A stretch of DNA of 22,364 nt from Bacilli bacterium (GTDB lineage Bacteria; Bacillota_I; Bacilli_A; RF39; UBA660), in the NCBI GenBank assembly GCA_900771805.1, contig CAAGPL010000030.1, positions 1-22,364 of the forward strand. Direction: 5' to 3'. The stretch's first letter is position 1; each line of letters opens with the position of its first letter. The notes beneath the pieces were generated by a model. It was not told the DNA's origin. It was given only the letters and a program-made list of their open reading frames with translations, and searched no databases. The position numbers and the translations under genes were made by a program. Shown here in pieces: positions 7,642 through 14,004 of the stretch.

Positions 7642-8484
7642 TTAAGCTATAAAACTTTTATTATTGTTGATTTCTTCATCTCCAAAGTTAACAACATTTG
7701 AATTTTTTTGAGATTGATTATTTAGATTTCCCATTCCAAAAACGTCTAATATTCTAGATTGAGCTGCTGCCATTGAATTTTGCATTGTAGAAATTTCATT
7801 TTTCAAAACAGAAACTTCAGCTTCCTTTTTTGCAACTAAAGCTTTTAAATCATTATTTTCGTTTTTTAAACTACTATTTTCATTTTTTAAATTATTATTT
7901 TCTAAAGAAATTTCAAATGCTTCATTTTTTACCATTTCAAGAGCTTTTTCTATTCCATCAGGTATTTTAGGTTCATCGTTTTTTATTCCAAATTGATTAA
8001 AATTTCCTAATAAATCTTGTTTTTTTGATTCTTGTTCATAATCAGAAGCATTGAAAATTGGAAAACTATTTTGATTAAATAATTGAGGTTCTTTATTATC
8101 ATTACTTATTTCAGGTAATGGTTGGTCAATATTTATTTGTGGAAAATCATTTTGCTCACTAGCCTGTGCATCATTATTTAAACTCACATTAGGAAATTCT
8201 ATTGGAGCAGGACTTACCAAAGGAATTTCTGGCTGTACGTCATTAACAGGTATTTCTGGAATAATAGGCTCTGATAAGGTTTTATCTTCTGTTTTGCTTT
8301 CTTCTTTAGCCTCTTCATTAACTACTGGTTTTGTTTCTTTAGTTTCTTCTACTGTTTTTTCTTCTTCTACATTTTTTTCAATTTCAGCACTCTTTTCAGC
8401 AACAGAAACTCCATTTAAAACTATAACTTTTCCATCATCTAAAGAAATATCTTCACCATTTTTTATCATTTCATTTTTTACCAT
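7642..8484 (-). CDS. Acidic, largely disordered protein with C-terminal coiled coil, unknown function
   Basis: The 280-residue product has three visible parts. Residues 30-75 are a Glu/Lys/Thr-rich acidic stretch. Residues 75-150 are rich in Pro, Asn and Gln (repeated P-x-I/F patterns such as PIIPEIPVN and PEIPLVSPAPIEFP) and look disordered. Residues about 175-240 form a coiled coil with Leu/Asn heptads (LENNNLKNENSSLKNEN and onward). The tail is short and polar. There is no signal peptide or membrane helix. A strong AGGAGG precedes the ATG, 19 bases after the stop of the DUF1292-like gene, so the two are an operon ended by the terminator at 7591-7619. I do not recognise the family; the architecture suggests a scaffold or adaptor, which is inference only. 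Confidence 0.75.
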   Translation of the reverse strand: MVKNEMIKNGEDISLDDGKVIVLNGVSVAEKSAEIEKNVEEEKTVEETKETKPVVNEEAKEESKTEDKTLSEPIIPEIPVNDVQPEIPLVSPAPIEFPNVSLNNDAQASEQNDFPQINIDQPLPEISNDNKEPQLFNQNSFPIFNASDYEQESKKQDLLGNFNQFGIKNDEPKIPDGIEKALEMVKNEAFEISLENNNLKNENSSLKNENNDLKALVAKKEAEVSVLKNEISTMQNSMAAAQSRILDVFGMGNLNNQSQKNSNVVNFGDEEINNNKSFIA

Positions 8485-8503
8485 AACGAAATCCTCCTAC
8501 TTA

Positions 8504-8875
8504 CTATTGTTCATTTCCCTTTAAAACTTGTTGACCATCCTTTGCAATCTTTCTCATTGCATCTTTAACCTTTGTCCACTCATCATTATCAGCAATATTT
8601 TCAAGAGAATATACTCCATCTTTATCATTTAATATTGCAACATAAAGTTTTATCATTTCATTTTCATCTACTTCATTAAATGTATACACAATATAAGTCT
8701 TATCATTTTCCTTTAATTTAAATAATGATAAACGTTCTGCATCTTTTTTTGTTCCACTTTCATCAACTATTACAAATTTTTCATTTTGAACAGTTTGAAG
8801 TGCCGACATACCACTTGCAAAACTTTGACCTACATTAACTTTTTTTCCACTTCCTATGTTACTAGCTGTTACCAT
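8504..8875 (-). CDS. DUF1292-like protein with N-terminal extension
   Basis: The central region (KTYIVYTFNEVDENEMIKLYVAI..., then DGVYSLENIADNDEWTKVKDAM) resembles DUF1292 (YrzB-type) proteins: a 'YIV-TFNE' strand, an acidic 'DEN' turn and a 'I-D-DEW--V' ending. Usual members are about 90 residues and their function is unknown. This 123-residue form has about 30 extra residues in front (GSGKKVNVGQSFASGMSAL...). The ATG at 8875 is preferred over one at 8902 because AGAGGTG lies 5 bases upstream and because a good promoter (8906-8934) would start transcription near 8899. It is first in a two-gene operon with the coiled-coil protein. Confidence 0.72.
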   Translation of the reverse strand: MVTASNIGSGKKVNVGQSFASGMSALQTVQNEKFVIVDESGTKKDAERLSLFKLKENDKTYIVYTFNEVDENEMIKLYVAILNDKDGVYSLENIADNDEWTKVKDAMRKIAKDGQQVLKGNEQ

Positions 8876-8905
8876 AACAACACCTCTTTTATTCTTATAC
8901 ATATT

Positions 8906-8934
8906 ATTTTAACATACTTATTTTCTTTTTGCAA
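8906..8934 (-). promoter_or_regulatory. Sigma-A promoter with extended -10 for the DUF1292/coiled-coil operon
   Basis: TTGCAA (8929-8934), a 17-base spacer and TAAAAT (8906-8911) with the extended element TATGTTAAAAT on the minus strand. The -35 lies inside the end of the yutD coding region. Confidence 0.65.
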
Positions 8935-9193
8935 CAAAATATGAGCATCCAAATGCACAATTCTCACTCAAATATTTATCTAAATTACTAAAATCATTAA
9001 CTTCTCTACATTTTTTATTAGATTTATCAAAAAAACCTTTTAATCTAAGTTTTCCATAAGCCCAATCTCCAACAATATAATCATATTCATAAAAATAATC
9101 TGTACATTTTTTTATAAACTCATCTTCATTATAACCTTCTTTATAATTTTCTATTATTTCATAATAATTATCTTCTATTTTTATATCTTTCAT
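8918..9193 (-). CDS. yutD: YutD family (DUF1027) protein
   Basis: The 91-residue product matches the YutD family along its length: YYEIIENYKEGYNEDEF, then YDYIVGDWAYGKLRLKGFFD, and the C-terminal NCAFGCSYFVAKRK with two conserved cysteines. The molecular role of YutD is not established. The start is set at 9193 because GTGAGGT lies 6 bases upstream; the in-frame ATG at 9205 is itself part of that binding site. It follows yunB by about 37 bases with no terminator between, so they are probably co-transcribed. The end of the gene carries the -35 of the next promoter. Confidence 0.88.
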   Translation of the reverse strand: MKDIKIEDNYYEIIENYKEGYNEDEFIKKCTDYFYEYDYIVGDWAYGKLRLKGFFDKSNKKCREVNDFSNLDKYLSENCAFGCSYFVAKRK

Positions 9194-9230
9194 TATATAC
9201 CTCACATAATAATTATATCACGTAAAATAT

Positions 9231-9932
9231 TTATTTCATAGGTAAACTATAGTTTTTATTTATACCAGATATATAAGATGGTATCTTTCCCTTTATAACT
9301 TTTATTATTATAGGAATTTCTGAAGTTAATTTAACATCTTTTGATTGAAATGGAATAATTGTTCTTTGAGTTACTTCAACATAAACATAAACTTCTATTA
9401 ATGCACTATTTAATCCATATTCACTAACCCTTGTTTTTACATCTAAACCTACATTACCAGAATATTTTACTTTAACTGGAATTTTAGGACCTAAATTTGA
9501 TAAAAATGCATTATTAAAAATTATTCCAACTGGAACTTCATAAATAATTCCCTTCTTTAATTTTTTATCTAAAAGACTATCATACATTTCCTCTGGTAAA
9601 TTTCTGCCTTTTTCAACATCTTTTAATCTTTTTCTTACATTTTTTGAAATTATTATCATAGATTCATTTATAAGTTGAGTATTAAAATCTATACTTTCTA
9701 TTTCACCTTCAATATTCTTAGAGACTACATATAATTCTTTATTTTTAAGTAATTTATTAACATCTCGTATTCCAGTATTTCTTAAAACTTCTATACCTAC
9801 TTTTTTAGTTTGTACATTTGCATAATTCATTATTACTGGCATTGCTCTTTTATTTAAAATAATTAATATTAAAAAACTAAAAATAATTAATATTAAAAAA
9901 ATTAGTATATAAACCTTTTTAAATTTATTCAT
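9231..9932 (-). CDS. yunB: Sporulation protein YunB
   Basis: The 233-residue protein matches YunB, needed for normal sporulation in Bacillus and expressed there in the mother cell. It has one N-terminal membrane anchor (residues 8-27) and then an extracytoplasmic-type domain. Recognisable stretches are GIIYEVPVGIIFNNAFLSNLGPKIPVKV and, near the end, TIIPFQSKDVKLTSEIPIIIKVIKGKIPSY. The gene starts after the terminator at 9955-9981 and is followed by yutD. The ribosome binding site is weak (GTGAT). A sequence CATATATT (9947-9954) could be a mother-cell sigma-E -10, but the -35 match is poor. Confidence 0.88.
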   Translation of the reverse strand: MNKFKKVYILIFLILIIFSFLILIILNKRAMPVIMNYANVQTKKVGIEVLRNTGIRDVNKLLKNKELYVVSKNIEGEIESIDFNTQLINESMIIISKNVRKRLKDVEKGRNLPEEMYDSLLDKKLKKGIIYEVPVGIIFNNAFLSNLGPKIPVKVKYSGNVGLDVKTRVSEYGLNSALIEVYVYVEVTQRTIIPFQSKDVKLTSEIPIIIKVIKGKIPSYISGINKNYSLPMK

Positions 9933-9946
9933 ATTATCACATTATA

Positions 9947-9954
9947 AATATATG
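9947..9954 (-). promoter_or_regulatory. Possible sigma-E -10 element upstream of yunB
   Basis: The minus strand reads CATATATT 14 bases upstream of the yunB ATG. It resembles the sigma-E -10 and fits the known mother-cell expression of yunB in Bacillus. A -35 would fall inside the preceding terminator hairpin and matches weakly, so this is tentative. Confidence 0.25.
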
Positions 9955-9981
9955 AAAAAAAACAAAGATAATTTATCTTTG
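9955..9981 (-). terminator. Intrinsic terminator after the tail-anchored protein gene
   Basis: CAAAGAT (9975-9981) pairs with ATCTTTG (9963-9969), minus-strand sense, around a 5-base loop and is followed by a run of eight T (9955-9962). The stem begins just after the stop codon at 9985. Confidence 0.85.
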
Positions 9982-9984
9982 TCA

Positions 9985-10782
9985 TTATAAAAATTTAGTT
10001 ATTAAAAAATATGCACATATTCCTAAAACAATTAGTCCTAATATTATAATTATAAATTTCTTACTTTTTTTGCTTCTTTTAAGTTCATTTGTTAAGGTAC
10101 TAAAATCTTCAAAATCATTTTTAGTAAACATATTAGAATCAGTATAAAAAGTTTTATCTGCTTTAACTAATGTTTTTTGTAAATCATTTGTTTCATTAAT
10201 TACACTTACGTTTTTTGAAGAATCAAAAGATGTTTCTATTGGGTTTGTTACTATAGTATTTTCACTACCTTTTAAATCAGATAATAAATCAAAAGATGAG
10301 GTATCTTCTTTATTATCCGAAATATTAATAGTATTTATTAAATTTTCTAAATTTTTTTCTTCATCTTCTTCGCTATATTTTTTTTCATAAGTATTATCTA
10401 TTGCATTTTTAAAATCAATATACTTTTGTTTTTCTCTAGCTTCCTCAATAAATGTTCTTTTATTTTTAGCATCGCTAATTATTTCATTTATATCATAACT
10501 TCTTTTTTCATTTCTACTAATTGATGGATTTTTCAAAGAATCAGTATCATCAATATCATAGTTTCTAAGAGTTCTATACTGTCTTGTATCATATTTATCA
10601 TCAATGATATTTTTTAGTTTATCAATATTTATTTCTCTAACTGTATCAATAACTTTCATATTTTGATAGGTAGTATCTCTATAAATATCATCATATACAT
10701 CTTCATATAGTTTTGTATTCTTTTTAGATCTTTCAAATTTTTTATCTTCTTTTTCTTGATATCTATCCATTCTAGACTGCAT
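9985..10782 (-). CDS. Predicted tail-anchored cytoplasmic protein of unknown function
   Basis: The 265-residue product is highly charged and mostly hydrophilic, with long helical and low-complexity stretches rich in Asp, Glu, Lys, Asn and Tyr. One hydrophobic segment lies at the very C-terminus (KKFIIIILGLIVLGICAYFLITKFL), preceded by basic residues (KRSKKSKK). This is the layout of a tail-anchored protein with the bulk in the cytoplasm. Start: an in-frame TTG at 10788 is immediately next to GGAGGG, so the ATG at 10782, spaced 6 bases from it, is preferred. It is a single gene ended by the terminator at 9955-9981, with an extended -10 promoter upstream. I recognise no family. Confidence 0.75.
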   Translation of the reverse strand: MQSRMDRYQEKEDKKFERSKKNTKLYEDVYDDIYRDTTYQNMKVIDTVREINIDKLKNIIDDKYDTRQYRTLRNYDIDDTDSLKNPSISRNEKRSYDINEIISDAKNKRTFIEEAREKQKYIDFKNAIDNTYEKKYSEEDEEKNLENLINTINISDNKEDTSSFDLLSDLKGSENTIVTNPIETSFDSSKNVSVINETNDLQKTLVKADKTFYTDSNMFTKNDFEDFSTLTNELKRSKKSKKFIIIILGLIVLGICAYFLITKFL

Positions 10783-10809
10783 AAACAACCCTCCGCACTA
10801 TATATATTC

Positions 10810-10818
10810 ATAATAACA
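10810..10818 (-). promoter_or_regulatory. Extended -10 promoter element for the tail-anchored protein gene
   Basis: The minus strand reads TATGTTATTAT, with -10 TATTAT (10810-10815) and extended TG (10817-10818). It shares 15 bases with the element upstream of the YwaF-like gene. A -35 of TTTAAA at 17 bases is weak. Confidence 0.5.
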
Positions 10819-10844
10819 TATTTTAATTTTTTTTTAAAGTATTA

Positions 10845-10872
10845 TTGATTTTTTAAATTGTTGTTATATAAT
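10845..10872 (+). promoter_or_regulatory. Sigma-A promoter of the ferredoxin gene
   Basis: TTGATT (10845-10850), a 16-base spacer and a perfect TATAAT (10867-10872), about 20 bases before the ferredoxin start. Confidence 0.7.
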
Positions 10873-10894
10873 TATGTTACAAGGAGGAATTAAT

Positions 10895-11095
10895 ATGAAG
10901 TTTAAAGTAGATAAAGATTCTTGTATTGGATGTGGTGCATGTCAAGCTATATGTGAAGAAGTATTTGAAATAACAGATGATGGATATGCAATTGCTAAAG
11001 ACGAAAAAATAGAAGATGAAGAAGTAAAAGAAAATGCAATTTCTGCAATGGAAGGTTGCCCAACAAATGCAATTAGTGAAGCAAAAGAAGACTAA
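10895..11095 (+). CDS. Single [4Fe-4S] cluster ferredoxin
   Basis: The 66-residue acidic protein is a small electron carrier. It has the motif C10-x2-C13-x2-C16 (CIGCGAC) with a distal C55-Pro (GCPTNAI), the usual ligand set for one [4Fe-4S] cluster. A further cysteine, C20, is present and may be a remnant of a second-cluster motif or form a disulfide. The start is the ATG at 10895, which has AAGGAGG 8 bases upstream; the in-frame ATG at 10874 precedes that site and lies at the expected transcription start. It is a single gene on the plus strand, convergent with rluB, and they share a bidirectional terminator. The redox partner is not evident. Confidence 0.93.
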   Translation: MKFKVDKDSCIGCGACQAICEEVFEITDDGYAIAKDEKIEDEEVKENAISAMEGCPTNAISEAKED

Positions 11096-11113
11096 TTTTT
11101 AGTCTTCTTTTTA
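11083..11113. terminator. Bidirectional terminator between ferredoxin and rluB
   Basis: A 13-bp perfect inverted repeat (AAAAGAAGACTAA 11083-11095 and TTAGTCTTCTTTT 11099-11111) with a 3-base loop and T runs on both strands. The stem contains the last codons and TAA stop of the ferredoxin, and its other arm reaches the rluB stop. Confidence 0.88.
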
Positions 11114-11833
11114 TTTGTTAACTGCAGCATTATATAATTGTTTTACTTCTTTACTAGTTAAGATCCTTTTTTCTCCACTTTTTAATGTTCCTAAATTAAG
11201 AAAAGCAACTGATTCTCTTTTTAATTTTATAACATTATGTCCTATACTTTCCATCATTCTTTTTACTTCATGATTTACTCCATCATGAATTGTTATTTCA
11301 ATTATTGATGTTAGATTTTTCTTATCTAATTTCTTAAGTTTTACTCTTGATGGATATATTTTCTTACCATCTAAAACTATACCACTTTTTAACTTTTTAA
11401 CTTCTTCTTTTGTTACTATTCCTTCTACTTTTGCAACATAAAACTTATCAATCTTGCTTGATGGATGCATCATTAAATTAGCAAATGCTCCATCGTTAGT
11501 AAGTAAAAGGAGTCCTGATGCATCATAATCCAATCTTCCAACAGGATATATTCTTTTTTCAACATCATCAAAGAAATCTAAAACAGTTTTTCTTCCCTTA
11601 TCATCTTTAGTTGTACATACCACATACCTTGGCTTATAAAATAAATAATATTCTTTTTCTTGATATTCAATTAAGTTACCCTCAACTAATATTTCATCTT
11701 TAAAATTTGCTTTAATTCTAAGTTCTGTTACTTTTTTTCCATTTAAAGTAACTTTACCTTGTTTTATTAATTCCTCTGCTTTTCTTCTAGAGCAGTAACC
11801 AGATTCTGCAATTAATTTTTGTAATCTTTCCAT
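11111..11833 (-). CDS. rluB: Pseudouridine synthase, RluB/RsuA family
   Basis: The enzyme isomerises uridine to pseudouridine in rRNA; RluB-type enzymes modify 23S rRNA. The 240-residue protein has an N-terminal S4 RNA-binding domain (MERLQKLIAESGYCSRRKAEELIKQGKVTLNGKKV, residues 1-40) and a catalytic domain with GRLDYDASGLLLLTNDG, whose aspartate (in RLDYD) is the catalytic residue. The late motif HEVKRMMESIGHNVIKLKR is also present. Length fits RluB/RsuA; RluB versus RluE or RsuA specificity is inferred from usual Bacillota naming. Its ATG overlaps the pcrA stop (TAATG), with AAGGTG upstream inside pcrA, so translation is likely coupled. Confidence 0.9.
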   Translation of the reverse strand: MERLQKLIAESGYCSRRKAEELIKQGKVTLNGKKVTELRIKANFKDEILVEGNLIEYQEKEYYLFYKPRYVVCTTKDDKGRKTVLDFFDDVEKRIYPVGRLDYDASGLLLLTNDGAFANLMMHPSSKIDKFYVAKVEGIVTKEEVKKLKSGIVLDGKKIYPSRVKLKKLDKKNLTSIIEITIHDGVNHEVKRMMESIGHNVIKLKRESVAFLNLGTLKSGEKRILTSKEVKQLYNAAVNK

Positions 11834-13920
11834 TAAGACACCTTCTTTATACTTTTATGATTTTTCATTAGTTTTTTTATTCCTTGACCCTTAAATGCGA
11901 TTGTAGCAATAGATTTATCTACATTTACAACAACACCTGGTCCATATATATCATGAATAACATTATCACCAGCCTGTAAGCCATTATCATCATTAAATGC
12001 TTCCTTTTTATTAAATTTTATATTAACCATTTTCTTTTCTGGAGCATCTATTAAATCTTTATCTATTTCATTTATAAATCTACTTGGCATATTAACGCTT
12101 GCTTTTCCATAAAGCATTCTTCTTAAGGCATTTATCAAATAAAGCTTTTCTTTAGCACGAGTTATTGCAACATAACATAGTCTTCTCTCTTCTTCTATAC
12201 CGCCTTCTTCTTCGCAAGAGTTAACATGTGGAAATATATTTTCTTCCATTCCTATTACAAATACATATTTATATTCAAGTCCTTTAACTGCGTGAATTGT
12301 CATTAAAGTTACCTTAGGTGAATTATCATTTTTCTGATCATTAACATCACTTACTAAACTTACCTCATTTAGAAAGTCTTCTAGTGATGCTATTCCACTT
12401 TCTTCTTCAAAAGTTTTGGTAATTGACTTAAACTCATTTAAGTTTTCTAATCTTATATCAGCCTCCAAGGTATGCTCACTTTCAAGTTCATTTTTTATTC
12501 CAGACATATCAAGTACCATATCAATTGTTTCTGTTAAAGATAAAACTTCACTTTTTTCTTTCATCTCTAAAATAAGTTTTTTAAATTCTAATTCTTTTCC
12601 ACTACTTATAACATCAAACATAGATGTTCCGTTAAGAACGGCATCCATACTTAAATTCTCAATTGTTTTAGCACCTATTTTTCTTTTTGGATAATTTATT
12701 ATACGCATTAAAGAAACGTCATCTTTCGTATTGTAAATAAGTTTTAAATACGCAAGTAAATCCTTAATTTCTTTTCTAGAATAGAAAGCAAAGGCACCAA
12801 CAATTTTATATGGTATATTGCTATTTAAAAATCCCTCTTCTATCGTTCTTGATTGAGCATTAGTACGATATAAAACTGCTATATCATCTAAACTTACGCC
12901 GTTATTTACAAGACTTCTTATCTCACGAGTCACATATGATGCTTCATCTTTTTCGTCGTTTGTTCTTACATATTTTATTTTTTCACCAAGACTATTATCA
13001 GTCCATAAGTTTTTATCTTTTTTATTTATGTTGTTTTTAATAACAGAGTTTGCGGCATTTAATATCGTTTTAGTAGAACGATAGTTTTGTTCAAGTAAGA
13101 TTACCTTTGCATTTTGATAATCCTTTTCAAAGTTTAATATGTTTTTAAAGTTTGCCCCTCTCCATGAATAGATGCTTTGCGCATCATCTCCGACAACACA
13201 AATGTTTTTATATTTAGCACTTATCATTTTTGAAAGTATGTACTGTGCTTCGTTAGTATCCTGATACTCATCTATAAATACATATTTAAATAACTCTTGG
13301 TAATTTTCTAAAACTTCTTTATATTTATTAAACAACTCTATTGGTTTTATTAGTAAATCATCAAAATCAAGTGAATTATTTCTTAAAAGTGTATCTTGGT
13401 ATTTTTTATATACTTTATAAGTGATATCACTTAGTTCATCATTTACCAAGTTTTTATATTTTTCTGGTGTTACCATTTCATTCTTACAAGAACTTATCTG
13501 ATTTTTTATAAACTTTGGATTAAACCTTGCATAATCTATGCCCATTTCTTTTAATATTTTTTTAACAACCGTTAAAGAATCATCACTATCAATTATCGTA
13601 AAGTTTTTTTCGTAACCTAACCTTTCATAATTTTCCTTTATTATTCTAAGGCCAAACGAGTGAAAAGTTGATATTTGAATATCATATCCTTTTTTTCCTA
13701 CTTCTTTTATAATTCTTTCTTTCATTTCTTTAGCAGCTTTATTAGTAAATGTAATTGCTACTATATTAGATGGGATAACATTTCTTTCTTTTATTAAGTA
13801 AGCTACTCTCTTAGTTAAAACGCTTGTTTTACCTGAACCTGCGCCTGCAAGTATTAAAAGTGGTCCATCTCCATATAAAACAGCTTCTTTTTGCCTATCG
13901 TTTAAATAATCTAAATTCAT
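11833..13920 (-). CDS. pcrA: ATP-dependent DNA helicase PcrA (UvrD/Rep family)
   Basis: This 695-residue superfamily 1A 3'-5' helicase acts in repair, replication restart and plasmid rolling-circle replication. All motifs can be seen: Walker A AGAGSGKTS, Ia TFTNKAAKEM, II DEYQDTN, III GDDAQSIYSWRGA, IV LEQNYRS, V TIHAVKGLEYKYVFV and VI YVAITRAKEKL. The C-terminus has the Tudor-like element GDNVIHDIYGPGVVVNV...GIKKL that contacts RNA polymerase in Bacillus PcrA. The start is placed at the ATG at 13920 (MNLDYLNDRQKEAV), with GGTG 5 bases upstream; an ATG at 13938 has no site and is next to the expected transcription start. It overlaps rluB by one base. Confidence 0.95.
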   Translation of the reverse strand: MNLDYLNDRQKEAVLYGDGPLLILAGAGSGKTSVLTKRVAYLIKERNVIPSNIVAITFTNKAAKEMKERIIKEVGKKGYDIQISTFHSFGLRIIKENYERLGYEKNFTIIDSDDSLTVVKKILKEMGIDYARFNPKFIKNQISSCKNEMVTPEKYKNLVNDELSDITYKVYKKYQDTLLRNNSLDFDDLLIKPIELFNKYKEVLENYQELFKYVFIDEYQDTNEAQYILSKMISAKYKNICVVGDDAQSIYSWRGANFKNILNFEKDYQNAKVILLEQNYRSTKTILNAANSVIKNNINKKDKNLWTDNSLGEKIKYVRTNDEKDEASYVTREIRSLVNNGVSLDDIAVLYRTNAQSRTIEEGFLNSNIPYKIVGAFAFYSRKEIKDLLAYLKLIYNTKDDVSLMRIINYPKRKIGAKTIENLSMDAVLNGTSMFDVISSGKELEFKKLILEMKEKSEVLSLTETIDMVLDMSGIKNELESEHTLEADIRLENLNEFKSITKTFEEESGIASLEDFLNEVSLVSDVNDQKNDNSPKVTLMTIHAVKGLEYKYVFVIGMEENIFPHVNSCEEEGGIEEERRLCYVAITRAKEKLYLINALRRMLYGKASVNMPSRFINEIDKDLIDAPEKKMVNIKFNKKEAFNDDNGLQAGDNVIHDIYGPGVVVNVDKSIATIAFKGQGIKKLMKNHKSIKKVS

Positions 13921-13945
13921 AATTACACCAACTTCCATAAGTTAT

Positions 13946-13954
13946 ATTTTAACA
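13946..13954 (-). promoter_or_regulatory. Extended -10 promoter element of pcrA-rluB
   Basis: The minus strand reads TATGTTAAAAT, with -10 TAAAAT (13946-13951) and extended TG. The -35 region is poor. The predicted start supports the pcrA start at 13920. Confidence 0.5.
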
Positions 13955-13965
13955 TAATAAGATAA

Positions 13966-14004
13966 TAAAAAATATATGCAAAAGTAAATTTTACATATAT
14001 TTTT
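13966..14004 (-). terminator. Possible AT-rich terminator after the VanW gene
   Basis: AAAAATATATG (13994-14004) can pair with CATATATTTTT (13968-13978), minus-strand sense, leaving a 15-base loop, followed by T-rich sequence. The stem is almost entirely A/T, so it is weaker than the other terminators here. Confidence 0.4.

Noticed and set aside
8294..8524. Open frame on the plus strand opposite the coiled-coil gene
   Set aside because: Its Ser/Thr/Phe-rich product simply mirrors the Glu/Lys-rich repeats on the other strand.
12416..12694. Open frame on the plus strand opposite pcrA
   Set aside because: Antisense shadow of helicase coding sequence.
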